Below, piece after piece: positions 45,606-54,440 of a stretch of 64,000 nt of DNA. The position numbers and the translations under genes are program-made. The stretch covers positions 1-64,000 of the forward strand of contig JADKEB010000003.1 of assembly GCA_016718205.1 (NCBI GenBank). Reading direction: 5' to 3'. This stretch comes from Saprospiraceae bacterium. GTDB taxonomy: Bacteria; Bacteroidota; Bacteroidia; Chitinophagales; Saprospiraceae. The notes under the pieces were generated by a model that was not told where the DNA came from, made no database searches, and worked only from the letters and a program-made list of their open reading frames with translations. Positions within the stretch are counted from its first letter, which is position 1. Each line of letters starts with the position of its first letter.

Positions 45606-47939
45606 CTACTGTTTATAAAATTTCTTTGCCATCAATTCACCATTTTCAAGCTGAACTGTGACTGTATATAATCCACTATTGAGATGTGTGATATCAATGT
45701 TTCCATAAGTATCGTAAAGATTGCCTGAATGTACCACTCGGTTAAATTGATCATAAATAGTCAATTTGCTGATATTTTCATCTACAGTTATATTGAGGAT
45801 ATCGGCTGATGGATTTGGAAAAACGTTGATCCTATTGCCTACAGTTATTTTTTTACAGATCTGATCTTTACATGTTTCGGCTCCATTGACTACGATCATA
45901 CATATCTCATATGATGCTGCTTTTTCAAACTGGAATCTTACATCTTTTCCTGTGAGTTCCATTTTTAAATCCTTGGCGTACCAGTAATACTTTGCTTTCT
46001 CATCACTTGATTTTCCACTGAATGTGACTGTATTTCCTTCAGATTTGTAAGTAAAGTCCGGGCTGAGTTTACATTCTGCTTGATTTTTAATAATGATTTT
46101 TTTACACACTGTTTGTGTGCAATTGGTTGAATCTGCATTGCCTGATGCTGTTGTTCGATGGACTTTGAGGCACAACTGATATTCTCCTGGTTTGTCAAAT
46201 TTAAAGATGACTTCCTTTCCTTCAACAGAAATTCCTGTGTTAAATGTCCAATAAAATTTTACATTACTTCCAGCTTTGGAAGTAGCTTTCGCTTTAATGA
46301 TATTATTATCAGATTCATAAGTGAAGTCAGCTCCGAGATCGCAGGTGTTTCCGCTGGCGACTATCTCTACACGTTTGCAGACCTGTACCTTACAGTTTGC
46401 GTCGTAGGCAGTAACACACACCTCATAGATACCGGCTTTTTCAAACGCTATTTTTACTTCGCGACCTTCATATTGTTTATTGCTACCTGCGACAAACCAA
46501 AGGAATTTTGTACCGTCCACATTGCTCTTTGCCTGAAAGATACCTGTGAGACCTTCCGTTTTACTTTCAGTTTCCACTTTCAGATTACATGGTGCAGCAT
46601 TGACAATGACTTTCACAGTTTTACATACTGACTGAATGCATGGTTGGATACTGGAAACAGTGCTTAATTTGTACACTTTGAGGCAGATCTGATATTCTCC
46701 TGATTTTTCGTACTGAATTTTTGCTTCTTTGCCATCAGCGGATTTTCCATTGCCAAATGTCCAGGCGTATTTTGCAGTATCCCCAAGTGCTGATTTCCCG
46801 AAAACTTTGACGATACCTGTACTATCTGCATCAAAAGTGAAATCAGCTCCAAGATTGCAAGTAGCGCCAATTTCTACTCTTTTACACACTTTTACTTCGC
46901 AATTGCCGGAGTGAGCCTTGACACACACCTCATAGATACCTGCTTTTTCAAACGCTATTTTTACTTCGCGACCTTCATATTGTTTATTGCTACCTGCGAC
47001 AAACCAAAGGAATTTTGTATTGTCCACATTGCTCTTTGCCTGAAAGATACCTGTGAGACCTTCCGTTTTACTTTCAGTTTCCACTTTCAGATTACATGGT
47101 GCAGCATTGACAATGACTTTCACAGTTTTACATACTGACTGAATGCATGGTTGGATACTGGAAACAGTGCTTAATTTGTACACTTTGAGGCAGATCTGAT
47201 ATTCTCCTGATTTTTCGTACTGAATTTTTGCTTCTTTGCCATCAGCGGATTTTCCATTGCCAAATGTCCAGGCGTATTTTGCAGTATCCCCAAGTGCTGA
47301 TTTCCCGAAAACTTTGACGATACCTGTACTATCTGCATCAAAAGTGAAATCAGCTCCAAGATTGCAAGTAGCACCAATTTCTATTCGTTTACAAACCTGA
47401 ACTTTACAGTTGGCTGTGGTGAATGCCGTAACACACACTTCATAGATTCCGGCTTTTTCAAAAGGAATCTTTACTTCGCGACCTTCATATTGTTTATTGC
47501 TACCTGCGACAAACCAAAGGAATTTTGTACCGTCCACATTGCTTTTCGCCTGAAAGATACCTGTGAGACCTTCCGTCCTGTGTTCATAAATTAAAGATAA
47601 GCCACAGGAATCTCCGGAAAAAGCATTGATTTTTATAGTTTTACACTTTACAAGTGAGCAATTCCCACTTTTTACTTTAACGCAGATTTCATATTCTCCG
47701 CTTTTTTGGTATTCTGCTTTTACTTCTCTGCCATCTTCATATTTTCCGTTGCCGAAGGTCCAGAAATATTTTGCAGTATCACTTAAAGATGATTTTCCAG
47801 TCAGTTTTACAATATTTCCCTGAATAGTGTACAAAAAGTCAGCCTGACCGCAATCCTGACTATAAACACTTGTTACCAATGACACTAATAGTAATACTCT
47901 GAAAGATGACTTGATGATTTGTTTAAAATTTGTGTTCAT
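45606..47939 (-). CDS. PKD-repeat surface protein with T9SS sorting domain
   Basis: A 777-residue secreted protein with signal peptide (ending SVYSQ). It carries about eight PKD-like beta-sandwich repeats of two alternating kinds. One is AKYxWTFGNGKSADGKEAKI with the closing GEYQICLKVY. The other is TKFLWFVAGSNKQYEGREVKI with GIYEVCVTA. Each ends in a conserved CK(R/T)(I/V)(E/K)I cysteine strand. A 507-bp (169-residue) block is duplicated almost exactly in the middle. The C-terminus (INVFPNPSADILNITV to KKFYKQ) is a T9SS type A sorting domain, so the protein is exported by the type IX system to the cell surface. No catalytic domain is visible; a structural or adhesive role is likely. Confidence 0.85.
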   Translation of the reverse strand: MNTNFKQIIKSSFRVLLLVSLVTSVYSQDCGQADFLYTIQGNIVKLTGKSSLSDTAKYFWTFGNGKYEDGREVKAEYQKSGEYEICVKVKSGNCSLVKCKTIKINAFSGDSCGLSLIYEHRTEGLTGIFQAKSNVDGTKFLWFVAGSNKQYEGREVKIPFEKAGIYEVCVTAFTTANCKVQVCKRIEIGATCNLGADFTFDADSTGIVKVFGKSALGDTAKYAWTFGNGKSADGKEAKIQYEKSGEYQICLKVYKLSTVSSIQPCIQSVCKTVKVIVNAAPCNLKVETESKTEGLTGIFQAKSNVDNTKFLWFVAGSNKQYEGREVKIAFEKAGIYEVCVKAHSGNCEVKVCKRVEIGATCNLGADFTFDADSTGIVKVFGKSALGDTAKYAWTFGNGKSADGKEAKIQYEKSGEYQICLKVYKLSTVSSIQPCIQSVCKTVKVIVNAAPCNLKVETESKTEGLTGIFQAKSNVDGTKFLWFVAGSNKQYEGREVKIAFEKAGIYEVCVTAYDANCKVQVCKRVEIVASGNTCDLGADFTYESDNNIIKAKATSKAGSNVKFYWTFNTGISVEGKEVIFKFDKPGEYQLCLKVHRTTASGNADSTNCTQTVCKKIIIKNQAECKLSPDFTYKSEGNTVTFSGKSSDEKAKYYWYAKDLKMELTGKDVRFQFEKAASYEICMIVVNGAETCKDQICKKITVGNRINVFPNPSADILNITVDENISKLTIYDQFNRVVHSGNLYDTYGNIDITHLNSGLYTVTVQLENGELMAKKFYKQ
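46436..47449 (-). repeat. Two near-identical 507-bp tandem units in the PKD gene
   Basis: The block at about 46436-46942 recurs at about 46943-47449 with few differences (for example ACCG/ATTG in the GTxGTCCACATTGC stretch). The reading frame is kept. The near identity of the pair indicates a recent duplication. Confidence 0.8.
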
Positions 47940-48225
47940 AATTTCATTGATTTAATTATTAGTATAGAATGCTAAACAGATCAAAACGCTCCCGACTTCA
48001 ACAATTTTTTTATAAATATTGAACAAATATACAAAAAAATATGCAAAATGTGTGTATTTAAGAGTAAATTTTGTGACTATAATAACAATCATTTTTGACA
48101 GAGATTGTGATTACGCAATAGCACAAAGGCCAATTTAGGATTTACTTTTTACATATATAGCATTTTGTAATATTTATATTTAAAAGTTATCGAAGTATTG
48201 TGACATATTATATATTTTTAATGTA

Positions 48226-48233
48226 TATATTTG
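48226..48233 (+). promoter_or_regulatory. Probable TAnnTTTG promoter box
   Basis: TATATTTG matches the Bacteroidota -7 consensus and lies 31 bp before the GTG start at 48265. The 325-bp gap 47940-48264 holds no gene; being between divergent genes, it must also contain the promoter of the PKD gene. Confidence 0.5.
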
Positions 48234-48264
48234 CATGATTTTTTGGTCTTAAAATAGAAATGAA

Positions 48265-50034
48265 GTGATTCTTAGAATATTGTACACCACCGTATTGCTG
48301 TTGGTTTATGGACAATTAGTTTATGCCCAACACAGCATTGAAAGGCTGCCTGCACCTATCAATACTGATCATTTAGATGAAATTTGTCCTGTTGTTTCAT
48401 ACGATGAAAATTTGCTTTTTTTTACAAGAAATGCTGATCCGGACTGCAATAAAACACTGATCATAGATGGTGTCAATCTGAACAATGTTGCATCAAAAAA
48501 AGAGTATAATGAATCACTTAGGATGGTATATTCGCAAATTGCATCTGAATATATTGCTGAACCTCTATCATCAGGATTCAATCAGGATATTTGGTACACA
48601 AGGCTTAATAGAGGTCAACCTTACGGAATATTTCACCCATCATACCCTATCAATGATGTGCTCCCCAATAGTATTTGTTCCAATTTCGGAACATCCAATA
48701 GTTTTTTAATCATCAATCAGTTTTTTCCGGAAGGTGGAATAGAAAAAGGTTTTTCTGTATCAGAATTTGATGGGGTGTCTTTTACATTTCCCAGACCTCT
48801 GCACATCGCTGGTTTTAATCAGATATCATCAGAAATCAATCTTACAGCAGGCAGAGACTCAACTATCCTCATACTTGCTATGAAAGGTGGCAGCACCAGG
48901 AGTATGGATTTATTTGTAGCTTTCCGAATGTCGGATGGCAGATATACTACTCCTGTTCATCTGGGTCCATCTATCAATTCTGAATACCGGGAATCAACGC
49001 CTATGTTGTCCCATGATATGAAAAAACTATATTTTGCGTCAGACAGAACTGATGGATATGGAGGTACTGATATTTATGTTTCTGAAAGGTTGGATTTGAC
49101 ATTTACAAACTGGTCGACACCTAAAAAGCTGGATCCACCATTGAACAGTGAGTATGACGATTCCCATCCGCACCTGATGAATGATGATAATACCATTTTT
49201 TTTACATCCAACAGAAATGGCAGCAGTGATATTTTCAAGGCAAAACTCAAGCGATCCAAAATTACCACTCCCATTACTGTAAATATCAAAGTGATACATC
49301 AGGAAACAGGAAAAAGTCATCCCGCTGAAATATCCTGGGGTCAGGCCTACAAAAATCAAAAATCAAACACGTTTCATTCTAAAAACGGAATATGTAAATA
49401 TAAATTTTTTGAGAATAAAGCTATGGCATTTCAGGCTGTCAACAGAGAACTTCAAAGTGAAGAAGTCATCATTGATCCTCAATATTTAATTGAAGTTGGA
49501 AAAAATGAGATAGATATAGAGCTTATTCTTACCCCTCAGCAGAAGTTAATAATAAAAAGAACGGATATTGAGGATAGAGGGGAAGCAAAACCGAAGCAAT
49601 TGGTTTTAGGAACTTCAACACTTGGAAAAAGCAAGGAGGACAGTGAAAATGGAGATAATACACTACTGAAAATAGTGGAAAATATCATCGTTCATAATAT
49701 ATATTTTGAAAGAACTAAACCGGATCTGTTGGAAGAATCTTATCCCGAAGTACAGAAACTTGCCAGCTTGCTAAGAGCTAACCCGTCAATGAATATAAGT
49801 ATCGCAGGTCATACAGACAATGTCGGTGAAAAAGCTGCTCTGGTCAAATTATCACAAGACAGAGCGGTGGCTATCAAAAAGATATTGTTGGAAAAAGGAA
49901 TACCGGCATACCGGGTTACTGCTTTGGGTTATGGGGACACAAAACCTCTAGCACCCAATGACACTGAACAAAACAAGAGTAAAAACAGAAGGGTAGAGAT
50001 AAAGATAGTAGCAAGCACCACATCTACAAGATAA
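48265..50034 (+). CDS. OmpA-family protein with PD40 (TolB-like) propeller
   Basis: A 589-residue envelope protein. The GTG start gives a clean signal peptide ending VYAQ; an ATG 5 bp upstream is followed at once by a stop in its own frame. Residues 30-330 contain PD40 blades (DEICPVVSYDENLLFF, STPMLSHDMKKLYFASDRTD followed by GYGGTDIYVS, DSHPHLMNDDNTIFFTSNRN). A CarboxypepD-like beta segment follows (VKVIHQETGKSHPAEI). The C-terminal OmpA domain (from NIYFERTKPDLLEES) has the peptidoglycan-binding motif ISIAGHTDNVG...LSQDRAVAIKKILLEKGI and NRRVEIKI. The layout is like PorE-type proteins that anchor the T9SS to peptidoglycan, but with only a type I signal and no lipobox. Confidence 0.85.
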   Translation: MILRILYTTVLLLVYGQLVYAQHSIERLPAPINTDHLDEICPVVSYDENLLFFTRNADPDCNKTLIIDGVNLNNVASKKEYNESLRMVYSQIASEYIAEPLSSGFNQDIWYTRLNRGQPYGIFHPSYPINDVLPNSICSNFGTSNSFLIINQFFPEGGIEKGFSVSEFDGVSFTFPRPLHIAGFNQISSEINLTAGRDSTILILAMKGGSTRSMDLFVAFRMSDGRYTTPVHLGPSINSEYRESTPMLSHDMKKLYFASDRTDGYGGTDIYVSERLDLTFTNWSTPKKLDPPLNSEYDDSHPHLMNDDNTIFFTSNRNGSSDIFKAKLKRSKITTPITVNIKVIHQETGKSHPAEISWGQAYKNQKSNTFHSKNGICKYKFFENKAMAFQAVNRELQSEEVIIDPQYLIEVGKNEIDIELILTPQQKLIIKRTDIEDRGEAKPKQLVLGTSTLGKSKEDSENGDNTLLKIVENIIVHNIYFERTKPDLLEESYPEVQKLASLLRANPSMNISIAGHTDNVGEKAALVKLSQDRAVAIKKILLEKGIPAYRVTALGYGDTKPLAPNDTEQNKSKNRRVEIKIVASTTSTR

Positions 50035-50298
50035 CTGAATTTTATATGAATGAAATCCTTAAACCACTCTATAGTATCAAAATTGTCCTTGAATTTTTGA
50101 AGCTCATTCATAATGTATGCTTGAGAAATTATACCTATTGAAATGTTTTTTTCCAGCTCGATTTTATATTTCTCCCAAATAGTTGCATTTATGACTTGAA
50201 TCTAAGTCTGTATTTTTGCTATCACTTTATTTTTAAAGCACTAAATTATATGTATTAATTTAAAAAATCTCACCTTTGCCGTAACCAAAATTTATACA

Positions 50299-52896
50299 TT
50301 GGACACCAATACGATCTCAGCCATATCGACTGCACTACAAGCATACAAATCCAACAAGGAACTTTACGAAACTGCATTAGAAATATATCAGGATGGTAAT
50401 ATCACCTGTGTCTGGCACGGTGTACATGAAGACGGGTTTCATATAGATAGACCTGATGACGAGGATATAGAAGTGACCATGCATTTTCCGGAAGGGCAGT
50501 TGAATATGCCGGACGATGTAGATACTGACTTCGTAGCCATACTTATGTGGTATTACAATGAGCACAAGATATCTACACTACCTGAGATGCAGGGCAAGAT
50601 ATACACACGTGAAGGTATGATGGCGAGAGTCATTGAGGAGCGTAAAGAAAAAAGTGACAAATCCACCTACAGAATAGTACCAGGAAAGTATTACTATGGC
50701 GAACATATACTCTACAATGAAAGAAACGAAAAATTCGCCATCACATTATGGAATCCTGCAAAATATCAGGGATACATTGACAATATAGACTGGAAAACCA
50801 ATAAACTGGCTACTACCAAACATATCATCCATCTTTGCGACTATATCCATCATCATCCTGAAAAATTCAACAACTTACCCAAGGTGTCACCTTATCTCGA
50901 GCTGACTTTGGATCCGCTCCATGATTATCAATTTACTTGGAAATATGCAGGTCAAATCAGTGCAGATCAAAGCGAAGTGCTTCATGAGTTTTTTGGTGAA
51001 AACGAGACACATCTGACGATAGAAAAATTGGCAACAAAAGTGGCCCGACTCCGGGCACTGGAAGGTACCGAAAGCATCATCATCAGGCCGGAAGTGTATC
51101 ACAAGTTGTCAGAGTATTTTGATCATTTGCTGATCACCAAGATGGAAAACGACACCGCTGAGCTTGATTTTTCGGATATCAAAGTCGATTTATTTCCTTA
51201 TCAGAAAGAAGGTGTTCGTTTTTGTTTGTTTAAAAAAGCAGCGATTATTGCTGACGAAATGGGACTTGGCAAGACATTACAGGCCATTTCAGTGGCTATG
51301 ATGAAGCGCAAATATTTTGGATTTACCAAGACGCTGATCATTTGCCCATCATCCGTCAAGTACCAGTGGAAAGCCGAAATCCTCAAATTTACAGATGAAG
51401 AAGCTTTGGTCGTAGAGGGATTTCCCGGCGATAGAGCTGTACTCTATAAAGGCGAAGATCATTTCTTTTTCATAGCCAATTATGAGACGGTGATGAGGGA
51501 CAAAACAATTATCGATGGAGCAGGATTTAGTTTTATCATACTCGATGAAGCGCAAAAAATCAAAAACTATGAAACCAAGATATCATCTGCCATCACGACA
51601 CTCAAAAAGGAGCATGGCTTGGTACTCACAGGTACACCTATCGAAAATAAACTGATCGATCTTTACGGCGTCATCCTCTTTCTGGATAAATATAAGGTCA
51701 CGCCGTTGTGGGAGTTTTCTTATCAGCATTGTATTTTTGACAAGCAGAGTAAAAACAAAATCAACGGATATTACAATCTATTGAATCTGAGGCAAACGAT
51801 CAGCGATATGGTCATCCGAAGACAAAAGAAGGATGTGCTCAGTCAGCTACCATCCGTCATCCAGAAAGATGTGTTCATCCTACTGTCCAAACCACAAGGA
51901 GAGATCCATGCCCGAATGGGCATGCGATTATCTTTTTTATTACGGAAAAAATTCAAAACACCTTTTGACTGGGATGAGATCATGATGATCCTTACCAATA
52001 TGCGTAGAGTCAGCAATTCTACATATCTCATTGACAAGCAGTCCAATCATTCGAGCAAACTAGTAGAACTGGAGGTGATATTGCGTGACAGGCTCAATAT
52101 CGGGGAAGGGAATAAAAAATTCATCATATTTTCAGAATGGTTAGATAGCTTATACCTGATCGAACAATTGCTCTTATCACTTAAAGTAGGATACGTCAAG
52201 CTGACGGGCAGTGTAGCTGCCAAAAAGCGTGGCGAACTGATCAAAGCTTTTCAGACCAAAGATGATATTCAGGTATTCTTGTCTACCGAAGCCGGCGGTA
52301 CTGGTCTCAATCTACAGTTTGCCGATACATTAATCAATTTTGAAATCCCATGGAATCCTGCAAAAAAGAATCAAAGAATCGGGCGAATTGACCGGATAGG
52401 GCAGGAAAGTAAAAAACTGCATGTTTTTAATCTCATCTGCAGGGACTCTATCGAGATCAAGATCGCTTCTGGCCTTATACTGAAGCAAAATCTATTTGAA
52501 AGTGTGCTAAATCACGATAATAATGAAGACATGGTGGACTTCTCCAATTCGGGAAGGGCACAATTCATCAAAATGCTGGAAGAGATGTTTGACCTCGATG
52601 AAAATGGCATGTTTAAGGACATGGATCATAGCATCGATGATTCAGATGCTGCGGTTGACGATATCCAAGACATTGATGTAGTCACTGAAGATACACTCGA
52701 ACCCCAAAAATCATTAGAACAAAAATCCACTCCCGAATTCGAAAAAATGGAAGAAGTACTATCAAAAGGTATGGAATTTTTATCCGGACTTTTTGAGCTG
52801 AGTACAGGACAAAAGCTTGGTGGCACGGATGGGCATACCATCAAAGTAGATAAAGAGACTGGGGAAGTGACGCTTAAGTTTAAAATGAAGTTTTGA
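50299..52896 (+). CDS. SNF2-family ATP-dependent DNA translocase/helicase
   Basis: An 865-residue protein from a TTG start. Residues 1-300 form a variable N-terminal region without a SWIM zinc motif that I can see. The helicase core begins near LFPYQKEGVRF (motif Q-like). Walker A is IIADEMGLGKTLQAI (about residue 317), the DExx box ILDEAQKIKN (about 414), motif III VLTGTPIENKLIDLYG, and motifs V/VI STEAGGTGLNLQFADTLIN and QRIGRIDRIGQ (about 690). An acidic tail (about 775-815) precedes a short C-terminal domain. The RapA/HepA-like arrangement suggests remodelling of nucleoprotein complexes. Neighbours offer no clue; a defence role is possible but unsupported. CACCTTTG at 50271-50278 is a weak promoter candidate. 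Confidence 0.88.
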   Translation: MDTNTISAISTALQAYKSNKELYETALEIYQDGNITCVWHGVHEDGFHIDRPDDEDIEVTMHFPEGQLNMPDDVDTDFVAILMWYYNEHKISTLPEMQGKIYTREGMMARVIEERKEKSDKSTYRIVPGKYYYGEHILYNERNEKFAITLWNPAKYQGYIDNIDWKTNKLATTKHIIHLCDYIHHHPEKFNNLPKVSPYLELTLDPLHDYQFTWKYAGQISADQSEVLHEFFGENETHLTIEKLATKVARLRALEGTESIIIRPEVYHKLSEYFDHLLITKMENDTAELDFSDIKVDLFPYQKEGVRFCLFKKAAIIADEMGLGKTLQAISVAMMKRKYFGFTKTLIICPSSVKYQWKAEILKFTDEEALVVEGFPGDRAVLYKGEDHFFFIANYETVMRDKTIIDGAGFSFIILDEAQKIKNYETKISSAITTLKKEHGLVLTGTPIENKLIDLYGVILFLDKYKVTPLWEFSYQHCIFDKQSKNKINGYYNLLNLRQTISDMVIRRQKKDVLSQLPSVIQKDVFILLSKPQGEIHARMGMRLSFLLRKKFKTPFDWDEIMMILTNMRRVSNSTYLIDKQSNHSSKLVELEVILRDRLNIGEGNKKFIIFSEWLDSLYLIEQLLLSLKVGYVKLTGSVAAKKRGELIKAFQTKDDIQVFLSTEAGGTGLNLQFADTLINFEIPWNPAKKNQRIGRIDRIGQESKKLHVFNLICRDSIEIKIASGLILKQNLFESVLNHDNNEDMVDFSNSGRAQFIKMLEEMFDLDENGMFKDMDHSIDDSDAAVDDIQDIDVVTEDTLEPQKSLEQKSTPEFEKMEEVLSKGMEFLSGLFELSTGQKLGGTDGHTIKVDKETGEVTLKFKMKF

Positions 52897-53050
52897 CCCG
52901 TATAGTCACAATAAGTGGTGGAATGTGTCATAAAATTTAAGATCCCACCAATAATAGTCAATTTACATTTGACGGAATGTATGTTATAAGTGGCTTTGTT
53001 CTTGTTAAAATATGAATATTGAATAAAACTTTGATATTTTGTTACAAATA

Positions 53051-53150
53051 AAGGAAGTCAGAGCTTGGATTTGAATACTAATATGGCCTAAAGTATATAT
53101 TTACAGGCATTCTACCTACTTACTTATTATATATAGACTCTGACAAAGCC
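53051..53150. repeat. Direct repeat copy A
   Basis: From AAGGAAGTCAGAGCTTG to ATATAGACTCTGACAAAGCC. It is about 85% identical to 53480-53569 by eye, with a small gap. The copies flank the MITE copy 3 and the GGTTGGGG segment. Confidence 0.75.
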
Positions 53151-53192
53151 ATAAAAAATGAGTTTGTTACTTCTTTTTTGACATTTGATTAA

Positions 53193-53378
53193 GAGTATGT
53201 TTAAAATTTTTCTTAGTTGTAAATCAAGAGATTATGGTTCTGACAATAGAATAATCAACGCATTTAGCTTGCCTGACAACTATGTTAATAGCCGGGCAGG
53301 TGAACTAAATAAGGCGATTATTTTGAAGTCAGGTTCATAATACATTGATTTTAAGACAATAAAAATTTAAACATACTC
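53193..53378. mobile_element. MITE-like element, GAGTATGTTTAAA family, copy 3
   Basis: A 186-bp element with ends GAGTATGTTTAAAATTTTTC and (as complement) GAGTATGTTTAAATTTTTAT, flanked by TAA at 53190-53192 and 53379-53381. Its interior differs from copies 1 and 2, so it is a different subtype sharing the ends. There is no coding capacity. Confidence 0.8.
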
Positions 53379-53479
53379 TAAATTTATCTTTTTAAAAAGC
53401 GACAATGCCAAAAATCAAAGAACGAATCTAACTCCCTCCATTTTAAGCCATTTTAAGGGAGGGTTGGGGTGGGTAAAAA

Positions 53480-53569
53480 GGAAGTCAGAGCTTGAATTTT
53501 AATATTCTTTTGACCTAAAGCATATATTTACAGACATTCTACTTATCATATATAGACTCTAACAAAGCC
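53480..53569. repeat. Direct repeat copy B
   Basis: From AAGGAAGTCAGAGCTTG to ATATAGACTCTAACAAAGCC. It partners copy A at 53051-53150. Confidence 0.75.
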
Positions 53570-54440
53570 TTATAAGTTTAGATTTCGCCAATTACTGATT
53601 GTTATTACTCTGATATTCTTATCATCTATCTTGCTTATACTATTAGATCATTTTTAAAACTTCACTAATTGGCCCAACATAATAAGGTTTAAAACATTTT
53701 GAGAGTTTAATGTGAAACTCCTGACATATTATATCAATATTTCTTTTTCCTACCTTTTCTTTGATGCAAGCACACTATACAGCTTTCTATCATGTTTTAT
53801 ACTATTTGTTTTGCCGATAGATAACAGCATAATACATATTAATAAAAAAATTATAAAAAAAACTTTATTAATTAGTATATTACATATTACAAAATATTTA
53901 CATTTGTGATGTAATTAGTTAAAATGTCCATAATCGGATAGTTCGGCAGTTATTTATTCTTCCCTGACAGTATACAAAAATCCCTTTAAAAAGGGATGTT
54001 CGGCATTTTGTACTTTATTATTGACTTTGCAGTCTGATTGAAATTTCATGTGTTTATTTTTTGTTTTGCACCATCTGAGTGCATGTTATTAAAGCCACAT
54101 GGAATTCGCATGAAAATAATCATCACGGTTTGTGTGTTACTGCTCATGCTCATTTCATCTGTCTATTTTTATTTAAAATTTGATGGACAGACCTGCCTCA
54201 CCTAAGCAAAGGGCGGGAAGATGGATTTTGCATGAAAATAATTATTGATGTTTGTAAGTGTCTTCGAGGCAAGTAACACAAAGATGGTTCATTCTTATTT
54301 CATCATTTACAGACATATAAACAGACTCTGAGCAAACAAGATAATAAACCACATTAGGTAAGGTTTTTTTTTAAAATAATCATACACTAGTAATAGTGTA
54401 TGTACTGTAAACATTTATTTAATTTTTTTTTAAACTCAAA

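Larger units (their letters stand above)
52897..54440. other. 1.5-kb noncoding region rich in repeats
   Basis: No convincing gene. Contents in order: a direct repeat copy (53051-53150), a MITE-family copy (53193-53378), a pyrimidine/purine-rich segment with CTCCCT...AGGGAG arms (about 53410-53480), the second direct-repeat copy (53480-53569), an AT-rich stretch, and a fragment at 54111-54209. The fragment encodes a 32-residue signal-peptide-like chain (MKIIITVCVLLLMLISS) ending in a stop. A second GCATGAAAATAATTATT at about 54230 echoes the fragment's start, so this part is a partly duplicated remnant of a secreted-protein gene. A 65-codon frame at 53712 has no support. Confidence 0.6.

Noticed and set aside
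53712..53909. 65-codon AT-rich frame in the 52.9-54.4 kb gap
   Set aside because: Low-complexity, hydrophobic by composition, no start signal and no family resemblance.
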